Assembly: GCA_949825065.1 (NCBI GenBank)
Contig: OX463849.1
Location: 372,001 to 436,000, forward strand
Length of the DNA stretch: 64,000 nucleotides
Source of the DNA: Odontocerum albicorne
Lineage: Eukaryota > Arthropoda > Insecta > Trichoptera > Odontoceridae
Direction: 5' to 3'
The position numbers and the translations under genes are program-made. Of this stretch, positions 1 to 52,980 are shown in pieces. Numbering within the stretch: the first letter of the stretch is position 1; the number at the start of each line of letters is the position of its first letter. A model generated the notes under the pieces. It saw nothing but the letters and a program-made list of their open reading frames with translations, did not search any database and had not been told where the DNA came from.

Positions 1-1190
1 ACAGTCGAGACTGCCCACACCTGCTGAGAATGGAAGGGAAAGCCCGGGAAAGAACCGATTATGGCTGTTAACAAGAATAGAGTAGAGCTTTGGGAGTCCC
101 GCGTCGTCGAGACGAGGACCTCGCTGGCCTCTTGTTAGGGTTTGTCAGGTGAACTCTCAGTGATCATTAATGGCCATCCTGATCAGGATGGACGACTCGG
201 GTTGTCATATTGGTACAGGAGCCGTATACCGGCGCTGCTGGGCGGGTGCGGGAAACGCCGGGCGCACTTTTCCAGTGGACCGAATTTAGTGTTGAAAATC
301 CAACAAAAGCCTATGTTCTCCTGAAAAATAAAGATCTGAGGGGAGCTCTTCTGTCATACTTCACGGATGCCAAGGTGTTTGTTTCGGTCTGCCTGGGGGG
401 ACACGGCCTTATGTTGAGAAAACTCAGGTCAGCAGCTACATACCGGGACCGGCAATTCATCAAGTACGTGGTGGGTGGGAGAGTGACAGGACGGATGCGA
501 GAGATCTTGCCATAACCGATCTGTGCGCGGAACGAGGGAGATACTCTGACTTTTGATACCGAGAGGGGGGGGAGGAGCTTACGCTCGTTTGTCGACACCA
601 CTATGTGTAGCAGTGGAATGATGGAGCAAGCTCGCGAATGGCACGTGGACGACGCGCGAGAGAATTTATCCGATCACAACTCGATCAGGTTCGGCGTCGC
701 TGTGGACGGGCTAGCGGGTTCGGTCCCCGGTCGAATCCCCGGAGGATGTTCGCGACCGCTCGAGTAAATTAGGACAGGTTTAACGAGTCCGTACAGGGGA
801 GCCTAAGAGCTACTGCGGAGAGTGCTGAGCGTTCGGCTAGCGAGGAGGCGATTCCGCGCTTAAAGCGGCGTACGCGGGGGGGCTGCGCCTGGTGGACGGC
901 CGACCTGGAAGTCCTTAAAAGGAAGGCCACCGCCGCGAAAAGGAAATTCAAGAATTCCAGTGCGATCCGGTGAGAATTCACCCTTCCGGAATATCTGCAG
1001 GCCAAGGAGTTCAGGATTGCCGTTAAAATTGACAAAACGACAAGTTGGAAGGAGTTCTGTCGAATGCATAATAAGGCGTCTGTCTGGAATATGCTCGGCC
1101 GTGTGTTGAGGGTGCGCACTGATACGCCTCCGGCAACCCTGAATACACCTGTCACTGGAATGGAGCCATTCCCATTGTTTCTGGTGTAGG
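1..1190 (+). pseudogene. R1-clade non-LTR retrotransposon relic (endonuclease end and start of RT ORF)
   Basis: Broken coding sequence on the plus strand. Around 610-700 one frame reads a segment ending SDHNSIRF, the typical C-terminal motif of apurinic-like endonucleases of R1/jockey-type LINEs. From about 880 another frame gives WWTADLEVLKRK, followed by a basic stretch and SWKEFCRMHNKASVWNML near 1040-1100, which is the linker between endonuclease and reverse transcriptase in R1-like elements. Stops and frameshifts interrupt it and no RT catalytic core is present. The region is more GC-rich than its surroundings. The element enters from outside the window, so its 5' end is unknown. The clade call is inferred from motif style, not a search. 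Confidence 0.6.
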
Positions 1191-1797
1191 GTGATGATTT
1201 AAACACGTATAGGGTGATGATTTAAATTATTTTCAGAAATAAAAAATATTTTTCGGTTTTTAAGTGATTTAATAATAAAATTTATACATTTTATCTTTAA
1301 AAAATAAACAATCTAAATAGAAATGCTCAATATGAGCTACAATTGACAGCCAAGAACTGACGGCATTCCCTGCCACACCACACCACACCGCCCCACTCCA
1401 TGCACGCGCACACTCGCTCCACTCCGCTCGACACCGGACATCACCGTGCGTGTCTTTCAATTCGGAAAGGTTCTGCCCTCTTGGAATGGAATATAATAAT
1501 GTAACACAAATACCATAACACCACGGGCTAGGCATAGAGCACAAGTCTCCTCTCCTCCGTGTCCGCCCACAGAGTCTCTTCCACATCCATATATCTCGTC
1601 ATACATGCTCTTTTGTTTCCACACTTCATACCTTTCCCTCGATTAAAATGTGTCTAACAATATCCTTCATTTACTTTACTGACATATATATTTGTTTGTA
1701 AGTCTTTTATAATGAATTCTTTCGATATGGACAAACCATCTCTCGATTCCTCTCTTAATTCTACTTATTAGTTTAATATAATAATATTTATCCGACA
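1191..1797. other. Gene-free AT-rich stretch
   Basis: No coding signal recognised. It contains a C-rich patch at about 1370-1430 and otherwise AT-rich unique-looking sequence. Confidence 0.5.
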
Positions 1798-1912
1798 CAC
1801 CTGACCTGACCTGACCTGACCTGACCTGACATGACCTGACCTGACCTGACATGACCTGACCTGACCTGACATGACCTGACCTGACCTGACATGACCTGAC
1901 CTGACCTGACCT
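1798..1912. repeat. CCTGA/TCAGG pentanucleotide array with 20-bp higher-order unit
   Basis: Tandem CCTGA (TCAGG on the other strand). In the middle, every fourth pentamer is CATGA, giving a 20-bp unit repeated four times. TCAGG is known as the telomeric repeat of some beetles and is one base from the common insect TTAGG repeat. Here it is interstitial. Confidence 0.9.
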
Positions 1913-2348
1913 GTCTCGAACAAACTCTCTCAGGAAACCGAACTATTGTACTTACCGATATTAATGGAAAATGGATGCAACGCACATTTGGACATAATTA
2001 TGCAAAACGGATCCAGCCCACATATTTTTTAATTAACAAAGACAAACTGCGATACACATCCGCACCTTTACATGGACACAATAATGCTAAAAGGTCCCGA
2101 CCCACCTTTTACCTGTTCTAAAATAATTAAGAAAAAATCTCGCTGTTCCGTATGAGCTACGAGTAGTATAGAAGAAAAGTGTTGAAGAAGTGTTTAACCA
2201 TAAAATACCTATTTACTGAGCTTGATATTTTTTCTCATACAGCATTCATCTATGCATTTCAATACTTGAAATAACCAAAAAATCTATTTTGTAAGTTAGG
2301 TCCTTTTTGAGTATATGCGTTTATTTGAAATAAAGCGACACTTCTTAT

Positions 2349-2663
2349 CAATCCTTATTTCCGATCGAGGTTGGATAGACTCAGCCCTTGCGCATGCTCA
2401 ATCCTTATTTCCGATCGAGGTTGGATAGACTCAGCCCTTGCGCATGCTCAATCCTTATTTCCGATCGAGGTTGGATAGACTCAGCCCTTGCGCATGCTCA
2501 ATCCTTATTTCCGATCGAGGTTGGATAGACTCAGCCCTTGCGCATGCTCAATCCTTATTTCCGATCGAGGTTGGATAGACTCAGCCCTTGCGCATGCTCA
2601 ATCCTTATTTCCGATCGAGGTTGGATAGACTCAGCCCTTGCGCATGCTCAATACTTATTTCAA
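2349..2663. repeat. 50-bp minisatellite, 6 copies
   Basis: Six near-identical 50-bp units, each containing TTATTTCCGATCGAGG and CTCAGCCCTTGCGCATGC, followed by a diverged partial seventh copy. Confidence 0.95.
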
Positions 2664-2859
2664 ATAAACTGGAAAATGTATTTTATAGATCGCACCCTTT
2701 TCGTTTCTTCAAGTTCGTGCACGGTGCAAACTAGATCGTCTCAGTTGAAACAACTTAACGAGAGAACATTTTAAAGATTATCTGTAAATTTAAACAACAT
2801 TCAAAATATATACCGTATTACACTTTAGTTTTTTACAGTGCAATATGACGGATTATGGC

Positions 2860-3005
2860 GTCTATCTAATCTAATCTCTCGTCACCGACCAGAAACATGG
2901 TCAAAATGGCTTAAGTGAAAACAAGACTGAAATTATTTAAAAATCCGCAATCGAACCTACAGCCCCCGGAGGTATCTTACCGACTAGGCCACAGAGACTC
3001 TATAG
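2860..3005 (-). mobile_element. tRNA-derived SINE, diverged copy
   Basis: On the minus strand the head reads TGGCCTAGTCGGTAAG (A box) and later GGTTCGATTGC (B box), as in a tRNA-like promoter. The body shares TTTTCACTTAAG and an oligo-T segment with the copies at 4370-4595 and 29840-30045. The tail is truncated. Confidence 0.7.
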
Positions 3006-3334
3006 AATCATTTGAAATAGTCTTTTGGTTTTGAAACATCAACAACCTCATTAGCGATTTATTCCTACTTTCTCTAATTCCTTAACAAGTCCCATACTAT
3101 AGCTTTAATTCCTTACGAAGTACCATCCATAGCTTTTATTGTTTTCATAAATGTATCGAGTGACCAGAATAGTTGATGCGGTTCTCAAAAGAGGGCAACA
3201 CAATGAACTGTTTTGTTCTGTTACTATTTGCAAAGAATGGATGTTTACCTGCGACATAACTCGCTAACAACTGTCAGTCAACCAGTGTACTCTGGCTTGA
3301 TAAGTTATTATTTTCGGTGTTATTGAGCCCTTTT

Positions 3335-3510
3335 AAAATGTCCGTTAAATCTAATGTAATATGTGTTTCTTCACTATTCGAATTTAAACTTAGTTCAAAA
3401 ACTGCAGAAACATCTCGTAAAATATATGAAGCTTTTGTAGAAAATAAAATGAGTGGAAGCAGTGCCCAGAAATGGTTTCAAAAATGTACGGAGGTCATCA
3501 ACCACAAATG
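3335..3510 (+). pseudogene. mariner transposase N-terminal fragment
   Basis: The frame reads LFEFKLSSKTAETSRKIYEAF and then SAQKWFQK, the helix-turn-helix segment (HTH_48 type) that opens mariner transposases. Nothing downstream matches the catalytic domain; the frame runs straight into a GTGAGTGTGAA minisatellite. It is a fragment with no visible terminal repeats. Confidence 0.65.
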
Positions 3511-3645
3511 TGAGTGTGTATGTGAATGTGAATGTGAACGTGAGTGTAAAGTTGAGTGTGAATGTGAGTGTGAAGGTGAGTGTGAATGTGAAGGTGAGTG
3601 TGAAAGTGAGTGTGAAGGTGAGTGTGAGTGTGAAGGGGATTATTC
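3511..3645. repeat. GTGAGTGTGAA-type short tandem repeat
   Basis: Alternating GTGAGTGTGAA, GTGAATGTGAA and GTGAAGGTGA units of 6-12 bp. It gives spurious Cys/Glu-rich or Val-rich reading frames. Confidence 0.9.
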
Positions 3646-3799
3646 CAATGAATATTACTTTTTGTAGAAGTATTTTAAATAATTTTTTGACTACCCAATA
3701 AAAGTATGTAATTTAAAATATCCTTTCCGTAGTAATGTTAAGTTGATACTAATATTCTAGTTAGCTCTTTGCACGGCGTCGAGATATTCTCGAGTAACT

Positions 3800-3972
3800 C
3801 CATATTATAGAGATATCATATTATACGGTTAGTCCGTGTATCCAACTGACAACTGATTTGTCCCATTAGTCCCGATGTGATATCCTAAGTCCACGTTATG
3901 AAGATACCATATACGGTTAGTCCGTGTATCGAACTGGTCTGTCCCTTAAGTCCCGATGTGATATCCTGAGAT
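3800..3972. repeat. Two diverged copies of an ~85-bp unit
   Basis: ATACGGTTAGTCCGTGTATC and CCCGATGTGATATCCT each occur twice in the same order. Confidence 0.8.
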
Positions 3973-4251
3973 CGTAAAATATTATCAAATATCAAAGAGT
4001 AAACTTAGCGCAAGCAGACGTCACCTTAAAACATTTATTCATTTTTATAATAATATAAATATTTAACATAAAATGTAAATTGATAAAAAATATAACATCT
4101 TACATTAGTCAATAATAACTAATAACAGTAAATGGCACAGTTAGTTTGTTTGTAAATCTTTAAATATTATTATTTTATACAAAGAATAGATTTTCTACAA
4201 TATTCACTTCGTCTTATATAATAAATCTGAAATAATAATATGCAATGTGAT

Positions 4252-4322
4252 GACTCAGTGTGGATATGCAATGTGATGACTCGGTGTGGACATGCAATGT
4301 GATGACTCGGTGTGGATATGAT
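4252..4322. repeat. 29-bp tandem repeat, 2.5-3 copies
   Basis: GCAATGTGATGACTCGGTG repeats three times with single-base differences. Confidence 0.85.
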
Positions 4323-4369
4323 ATAATACACTCGAAGTATATATAATAAAAATAAGAGGAAAATTTAAC

Positions 4370-4595
4370 CTCTGTGTTTGATTTTCTTTATCGCATTGTA
4401 TTACACTTTCATTGTATACACCACTTGGCGGGCGTATTGCTATGTGGCAATCTCTTCCAAACGACCAGAAAGATGTTAAAAGAGGCCTTAAGTGAAAACC
4501 AGACTTAAATCTTCCTTTTTGAAAAAACCTGGGTTCCAGCGGGATCAGAATCCGCAACCTCCGGGTCTGGAGACAGAGAATATGTCGGTAGAAAG
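4370..4595 (-). mobile_element. tRNA-derived SINE with degraded head
   Basis: On the minus strand the body runs from CCCGGAGGTTGCGGATTC through TTTTCACTTAAGGCCTC and AACATCTTTCTGGTCG to GAGATTGCCACATAGCAAT, ending in GTGTAATACAATGCGATAAAG. Same order and spacing as the copy at 29840-30045. The A-box region is damaged. Confidence 0.75.
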
Positions 4596-4611
4596 AATTT
4601 ATCATGGAAAA

Positions 4612-4730
4612 AAGATGAACAGTGAACACTACATTCATTTAAAAGATGAACACTACATTCATTTAAATTATGAACAGTGAACACTACATTCATTTAAAAG
4701 ATGAACAGTGAACACTACATTCATTTAAAA
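4612..4730. repeat. ~31-bp minisatellite, 4 copies
   Basis: Four units of AACACTACATTCATTTAAA with a variable GATGAACAGTG spacer. Confidence 0.9.
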
Positions 4731-4957
4731 ATAATGAACTTAAGAATACATCACACTTAAGTCACATTATCACTTGAACTAATTGTACAAACTTCACAAT
4801 GAAAAACTAATATATGCGAGTAACTTAAATATTTGACTTTACAAGTCATGCGTACCATCGACCCGTGGGCAGCTCATAATCTGGTCGCGGTCCACAGTCA
4901 TGTGGAGAACTGGACACACATCCTCAGTTATTGTAACACTATGCAAATAGATCAAAA

Positions 4958-5084
4958 TACACCGAGCCATATTTTACCAACTCAGTTACCCATTGCAATT
5001 TCCTGTGTCTATCTACGAGCAATACACTGAGCCATATTTTACCAACTCAAGTTACCCATTGCAATTTCCTTTGTCTATTTGCGA
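4958..5084. repeat. 65-bp direct duplication
   Basis: GAGCCATATTTTACCAACTC followed by GTTACCCATTGCAATTTCC occurs twice, 65 bp apart. Confidence 0.85.
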
Positions 5085-5464
5085 GTAAGTGACTCTTATT
5101 ATCTAACAGCGGCCAAATTCTTCACTCATTTCAATTTGTACTTGAATCAACTTTTATAGAGGACACAAAGTATAAGGTGTGTCTTAATAACACTGTTATA
5201 CGCTATTTTCTTACCTCGTCAAAGCAAATGTCAGAATTGTAATGGAATTTTCTGTTACCGATTGGTTTGTAAGATTATTTAATTTAAGGAAAGGCAAGGC
5301 GAGGCGAGGGATCACATACGTACTCGTATATCTATTGAATTATATTATATTTAGTGAAATATGAAAACCTGAACCGAACTATATATTACATTAAATAAAG
5401 CTGCGCTCTTTAGCTAGGAAACTCTTTAGCTAGGAAACACAAACTGGCTCTGACTGATTATGCG
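5085..5464. other. Gene-free stretch
   Basis: No coding or RNA signal recognised. It includes a short AGGCGAGGCGAGG run and the first TACTCGTA octamer of the window near 5321. Confidence 0.4.
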
Positions 5465-5834
5465 GCAGTCCCGATTATCTGACCTTTGGTTATTCCACAT
5501 TCCGGATTATCTAACCAGTCAAAATGAAAAAAATATATTTTAATGCCGGTTTTAAGAACATCACTAACTGACATACATATGTGCATTAATGATTCTTAAT
5601 TTTTTTTTGTATATAGAACTGTTCTGTATATATTTTTGTATTATATAGAATTATTTTAAGTTAAAAGCGAGCTAAAATGTTTTTATTATTTTAAATATTT
5701 CTATTGAAAAGACCATGTTTTAAAGTAATAAAACAACACGGTGTCTGTTCAATACACGTATATTGTTTTCGACATTTCCAAACTAACCAGCCCTCCTGCA
5801 ATCCCGTTTAGGTCGGATAATCGGGACTTGACTG
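5465..5834. mobile_element. Possible pogo/Tigger-type non-autonomous element
   Basis: The right end read inward on the minus strand is CAGTCAAGTCCCGATTATCC, flanked by TA. A matching but damaged CAGTCCCGATTATCTGACC lies at the left in inverted orientation. Ends of this style with TA duplications are seen in the pogo/Tigger group of Tc1-mariner. The interior has no transposase. Confidence 0.5.
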
Positions 5835-6000
5835 TATAATTATATATATAATATTTATTTACATTGAAACACATTCTCATAGAAATGTTTCATAAATGGC
5901 CCGAGTCTGTTCGCATCCCTCTCACATCGGTGGACATCGGTGGAGTCTACTACGAGTACGAGTATGAGTACACCAGATCGCACCGATACCAAAATGTTCG

Positions 6001-9000
6001 CATCCCTCTCATTGCACGGATCAGTCACTGAACCAGATATCAAATGCACACACACATAGCGCAGCGTAAGGATATTATTCTGGCTCATCGCTCTCATTGC
6101 ACGGATCAGTCACTGAACCAGATATCAAATGCACACACACATAGCGCAGCGTAAGGATATTATTCTGGCTCATCGCTCTCATTGCACGGATCAGTCACTG
6201 AAACAGATATCAAATGCACACACACATAGCGCAGCGTAAGGATATTATTCTGGCTCATCGCTCTCATTGCACGGATCAGTCACTGAAACAGATATCAAAT
6301 GCACACACACATAGCGCAGCGTAAGGATATTATTCTGGCTCATCGCTCTCATTGCACGGATCAGTCACTGAAACAGATATCAAATGCACACACACATAGC
6401 GCAGCGTAAGGATATTATTCTGGCTCATCGCTCTCATTGCACGGATCAGTCACTGAAACAGATATCAAATGCACACACACATAGCGCAGCGTAAGGATAT
6501 TATTCTGGCTCATCGCTCTCATTGCACGGATCAGTCACTGAAACAGATATCAAATGCACACACACATAGCGCAGCGTAAGGATATTATTCTGGCTCATCG
6601 CTCTCATTGCACGGATCAGTCACTGAAACAGATATCAAATGCACACACACATAGCGCAGCGTAAGGATATTATTCTGGCTCATCGCTCTCATTGCACGGA
6701 TCAGTCACTGAAACAGATATCAAATGCACACACACATAGCGCAGCGTAAGGATATTATTCTGGCTCATCGCTCTCATTGCACGGATCAGTCACTGAAACA
6801 GATATCAAATGCACACACACATAGCGCAGCGTAAGGATATTATTCTGGCTCATCGCTCTCATTGCACGGATCAGTCACTGAAACAGATATCAAATGCACA
6901 CACACATAGCGCAGCGTAAGGATATTATTCTGGCTCATCGCTCTCATTGCACGGATCAGTCACTGAAACAGATATCAAATGCACACACACATAGCGCAGC
7001 GTAAGGATATTATTCTGGCTCATCGCTCTCATTGCACGGATCAGTCACTGAAACAGATATCAAATGCACACACACATAGCGCAGCGTAAGGATATTATTC
7101 TGGCTCATCGCTCTCATTGCACGGATCAGTCACTGAAACAGATATCAAATGCACACACACATAGCGCAGCGTAAGGATATTATTCTGGCTCATCGCTCTC
7201 ATTGCACGGATCAGTCACTGAAACAGATATCAAATGCACACACACATAGCGCAGCGTAAGGATATTATTCTGGCTCATCGCTCTCATTGCACGGATCAGT
7301 CACTGAAACAGATATCAAATGCACACACACATAGCGCAGCGTAAGGATATTATTCTGGCTCATCCCTCTCATTGCACGGATCAGTCACTGAACCAGATAT
7401 CAAATGCACACACACATAGCGCAGCGTAAGGATATTATTCTGGCTCATCCCTCTCATTGCACGGATCAGTCACTGAAACAGATATCAAATGCACACACAC
7501 ATAGCGCAGCGTAAGGATATTATTCTGGCTCATCGCTCTCATTGCACGGATCAGTCACTGAAACAGATATCAAATGCACACACACATAGCGCAGCGTAAG
7601 GATATTATTCTGGCTCATCGCTCTCATTGCACGGATCAGTCACTGAAACAGATATCAAATGCACACACACATAGCGCAGCGTAAGGATATTATTCTGGCT
7701 CATCGCTCTCATTGCACGGATCAGTCACTGAAACAGATATCAAATGCACACACACATAGCGCAGCGTAAGGATATTATTCTGGCTCATCGCTCTCATTGC
7801 ACGGATCAGTCACTGAAACAGATATCAAATGCACACACACATAGCGCAGCGTAAGGATATTATTCTGGCTCATCGCTCTCATTGCACGGATCAGTCACTG
7901 AAACAGATATCAAATGCACACACACATAGCGCAGCGTAAGGATATTATTCTGGCTCATCGCTCTCATTGCACGGATCAGTCACTGAAACAGATATCAAAT
8001 GCACACACACATAGCGCAGCGTAAGGATATTATTCTGGCTCATCGCTCTCATTGCACGGATCAGTCACTGAAACAGATATCAAATGCACACACACATAGC
8101 GCAGCGTAAGGATATTATTCTGGCTCATCGCTCTCATTGCACGGATCAGTCACTGAAACAGATATCAAATGCACACACACATAGCGCAGCGTAAGGATAT
8201 TATTCTGGCTCATCGCTCTCATTGCACGGATCAGTCACTGAAACAGATATCAAATGCACACACACATAGCGCAGCGTAAGGATATTATTCTGGCTCATCG
8301 CTCTCATTGCACGGATCAGTCACTGAAACAGATATCAAATGCACACACACATAGCGCAGCGTAAGGATATTATTCTGGCTCATCGCTCTCATTGCACGGA
8401 TCAGTCACTGAAACAGATATCAAATGCACACACACATAGCGCAGCGTAAGGATATTATTCTGGCTCATCGCTCTCATTGCACGGATCAGTCACTGAAACA
8501 GATATCAAATGCACACACACATAGCGCAGCGTAAGGATATTATTCTGGCTCATCGCTCTCATTGCACGGATCAGTCACTGAAACAGATATCAAATGCACA
8601 CACACATAGCGCAGCGTAAGGATATTATTCTGGCTCATCGCTCTCATTGCACGGATCAGTCACTGAAACAGATATCAAATGCACACACACATAGCGCAGC
8701 GTAAGAATATTATTCTGGCTCATCGCTCTCATTGCACGGATCAGTCACTGAAACAGATATCAAATGCACACACACATAGCGCAGCGTAAGGATATTATTC
8801 TGGCTCATCGCTCTCATTGCACGGATCAGTCACTGAAACAGATATCAAATGCACACACACATAGCGCAGCGTAAGGATATTATTCTGGCTCATCGCTCTC
8901 ATTGCACGGATCAGTCACTGAAACAGATATCAAATGCACACACACATAGCGCAGCGTAAGGATATTATTCTGGCTCATCGCTCTCATTGCACGGATCAGT

Positions 9001-10291
9001 CACTGAAACAGATATCAAATGCACACACACATAGCGCAGCGTAAGAATATTATTCTGGCTCATCGCTCTCATTGCACGGATCAGTCACTGAAACAGATAT
9101 CAAATGCACACACACATAGCGCAGCGTAAGGATATTATTCTGGCTCATCGCTCTCATTGCACGGATCAGTCACTGAAACAGATATCAAATGCACACACAC
9201 ATAGCGCAGCGTAAGGATATTATTCTGGCTCATCGCTCTCATTGCACGGATCAGTCACTGAACCAGATATCAAATGCACACACACATAGCGCAGCGTAAG
9301 AATATTATTCTGGCTCATCGCTCTCATTGCACGGATCAGTCACTGAAACAGATATCAAATGCACACACACATAGCGCAGCGTAAGAATATTATTCTGGCT
9401 CATCGCTCTCATTGCACGGATCAGTCACTGAAACAGATATCAAATGCACACACACATAGCGCAGCGTAAGAATATTATTCTGGCTCATCGCTCTCATTGC
9501 ACGGATCAGTCACTGAAACAGATATCAAATGCACACACACATAGCGCAGCGTAAGGATATTATTCTGGCTCATCGCTCTCATTGCACGGATCAGTCACTG
9601 AACCAGATATCAAATGCACACACACATAGCGCAGCGTAAGGATATTATTCTGGCTCATCGCTCTCATTGCACGGATCAGTCACTGAACCAGATATCAAAT
9701 GCACACACACATAGCGCAGCGTAAGGATATTATTCTGGCTCATCGCTCTCATTGCACGGATCAGTCACTGAACCAGATATCAAATGCACACACACATAGC
9801 GCAGCGTAAGAATATTATTCTGGCTCATCCCTCTCATTGCACGGATCAGTCACTGAACCAGATATCAAATGCCCACACACATAGCGCAGCGTAAGGATAT
9901 TATTCTGGCTCATCGCTCTCATTGCACGGATCAGTCACTGAACCAGATATCAAATGCACACACACATAGCGCAGCGTAAGAATATTATTCTGGCTCATCG
10001 CTCTCATTGCACGGATCAGTCACTGAACCAGATATCAAATGCCCACACACATAGCGCAGCGTAAGGATATTATTCTGGCTCATCGCTCTCATTGCACGGA
10101 TCAGTCACTGAACCAGATATCAAATGCACACACACATAGCGCAGCGTAAGAATATTATTCTGGCTCATCCCTCTCATTGCACGGATCAGTCACTGAACCA
10201 GATATCAAATGCCCACACACATAGCGCAGCGTAAGAATATTATTCTGGCTCATCGCTCTCATTGCACGGATCAGTCACTGAACCAGATATC
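6001..10291. repeat. 85-bp satellite array, about 50 copies
   Basis: A continuous 4.3-kb array of an 85-bp unit containing CATTGCACGGATCAGTCACT, a short CACACACA run and CAGCGTAAGGATATTATTC. Copies are almost identical. Variable sites are GAAACAG/GAACCAG, GTAAGG/GTAAGA, CATCG/CATCC and GCACAC/GCCCAC. The central copies are the most uniform and both ends are richer in variants, as expected for unequal exchange. It lies downstream of Sema5, beyond its stop codon. No spacers separate the units, so it is not CRISPR-like. Confidence 0.98.
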
Positions 10292-12539
10292 AATATTTTT
10301 ATTACATGGTCCTTTTTGTTAGTTCATAAAAGGCAGATATTAGCAAATAAGACTCCAGGATGAGCCGTCCTTAGGTTTCGGCAGGTTTCCCCCAGGCCTC
10401 GGAACCATCGAGTTCATCTTTCAAGGTCCTTACAATAAATGATTACAATAGCCATGGATAGCCTCGGATGTGAAGTGTCGGGCTGTCGGACCTGGCTGGA
10501 AGCTATGTTTTGAATATGTAATTATACAATATACGAGTATTATGGATATGAAAGATGATCCAACAGTAACAACATTTGATATTAACTCGTAGTATGGCAA
10601 CATTTAGTATGGCAACATCCTACGCCACATTGTTCGGGATCGAAGCTCATCTGTTGACATTTAACACTCATTTTGCACTTTTTAAGTCAAACATTCGATA
10701 CAATCCAAATATACTGGAATATGTAAAGGAATTTTTACAAATATAAAATATAATATTCTGAAAATAAATGCATCTTTTCTTAATATCAGTCTTGAGACAC
10801 TAATCTACCTTAATTCAACATTTTATTTCATTTTATATCTACGCATAGTCGTACGCATCTTTGTATAAATGTCCTAAACTCCTAACACAAGAATATGTCC
10901 CGCACCAGGCGCCTGGCATCTGGCCACGGGGCGAGTCCCGGGGGAGCTGTACACAGCCGCACCGGCACTCGGCACCCGCAACCCGCAACCGAGACACTAT
11001 ATTTTCAATTTATCACAAATTTTACAAAATACTTGACTTCTTAACTTAAATGATAAAAATCCTCAAAAATTTACAATAATGGGACAATTTGTCGCTATAG
11101 AGATGACACCATTTACTATACGAGTATACTGTAAAGACCGGAAACTATGGAAAGCCACAAAGGTGCAAAATTAGAAGAACCCCAAGCGGCGAGACGGTTC
11201 AATCCTAAAGTCAACTCATTCACGTTGTGTTGTGCATAGGGTCGTGCGGAGATCTAAGATACCACTTTTATAATACTAATAGAAATTTGTTTTTTTTCTC
11301 CCTTACAAAGTCAAACATCACATCGCGCATATAATTGTTAATACTAACATTGTTTTATTAGTGAATTGAATATGTTAATTAATAAACTTCCACAGTACTA
11401 TTGAATACTCAAATTTAAATGTAAAATTTTGTATAATATACAAAACTAATCTCATATAATCATTCTGTTCAAAAACATTTTCCACATTAGGAGAAATAAC
11501 AATGCTTACTGAAGGAGTAATAGTAATGCAGAGGTACTCATAAAGTGCGACCCCCTAGCTCCCTAGCTCTCTAAAATAGGTAGCTTCCGCGCACCGCACA
11601 TACGAGTGGAAGAAGCGGTTCTGTATATATTGTGCCATCCTTCGCCACCGAGATGTACATGTGTCGGCCACACTTTCATATAACGCAGAATAAGATAGTT
11701 TCCGCTCTTTGCATACTCGTATGTTATATAATCTTTGGTGACACTAACTGAACAGTTCACCTTCTAATTTCTGTACAATATCAAAGCAGAACAAGATTTA
11801 CTAAGGCCTAAATTCATAGTCTGACCTTAACACTAAATACTAGATCTTAACTTTGTTTTTACTGAAGAAATAAGTATTTTAAGTTGAATTTCATACAAAT
11901 TAAATTCCAAGCTTCCTTAAATTAGGGGGTTACGTAGTTTCATTGTCTCACTTTAAAGTTTGGAGAATATGAGGTCTGACTGTGAATACTAAATGTGAAA
12001 TTTTTATGTTAGAAATGAGTATTTAGGCTGGAGTATGCCGATGCGTTAATAATATAACTATATTATATGGAGTATTTCTAGTACTCCTACCATCGCTCGC
12101 TATACGAGTATAACAGTAATACCGACCACCGGTCTCCTTATTGAATATATGAAAGGAGAAGTGAAGTATCATTCCCTTGCAAGGGCAGGGGCAGGGGTAT
12201 GTCATATATTCTTTTAAAGAAGTAGTAGTAAACGTGTAGACCGGAGCGGACCGACTGTGAAACTTTCACTGGGACGATCAGTTTTGTTAATCTTATATTT
12301 TTACCCGGAACATTCAGTGGAAATTTGATACATTTACATTTACTCAGTCGGCAGGAAAGAGGTTCTCTAAACCATATTTTCCAAACTAAGGGAGGTTCCC
12401 TTACACCGGCGCGGACACACGGTACAATCTTGGAACAATCCTGGAACCGTCTCTCTATCCTGTAGAATGTGTCCTCTCTCACTGGACACGGACACACGGT
12501 GAATCCATACGATGGTCTGTGAAGTCCATATGTTAAGTA
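10292..12539. other. 3' flank and probable 3' UTR of Sema5
   Basis: No other gene recognised. On the minus strand, downstream of the Sema5 stop, possible AATAAA poly(A) signals occur near 11350 and again near 10820, so the 3' UTR could be about 1.2-1.7 kb; neither is decisive. Several TACGAGTA octamers lie here. Confidence 0.4.
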
Positions 12540-52715
<40,176 letters not shown>

Positions 52716-52980
52716 GGTCCTCGATCCCTGCAATACGACAATATCTATTTGTTTATTTAATATAAAACTCTTGCGGTGTAACAACAATCATATGAATAAA
52801 TGAGTGGAGAAAAACAAAACAGAACAAATATGATATAAGGAAACCCCCGTACCCGTAGAATAGAGGACATTCTAAACGTGTGCAAGGAAATTAGATATTT
52901 CTGTTTTTCCTTCACAAGTCTTGTATTTTTTATTGAATTTAATTAATTATATTTGGTTGTTATTTTAACTTTCTGTAGGT

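Noticed and set aside
3317..3667. Cysteine-rich small protein (repeated CECECE)
   Set aside because: The cysteine pattern comes from a GTGAGTGTGAA microsatellite following a mariner fragment; an alternative frame is equally open.
6001..10291. CRISPR-like regular array
   Set aside because: Units are contiguous with no unique spacers, and the genome is an animal's; it is a satellite.
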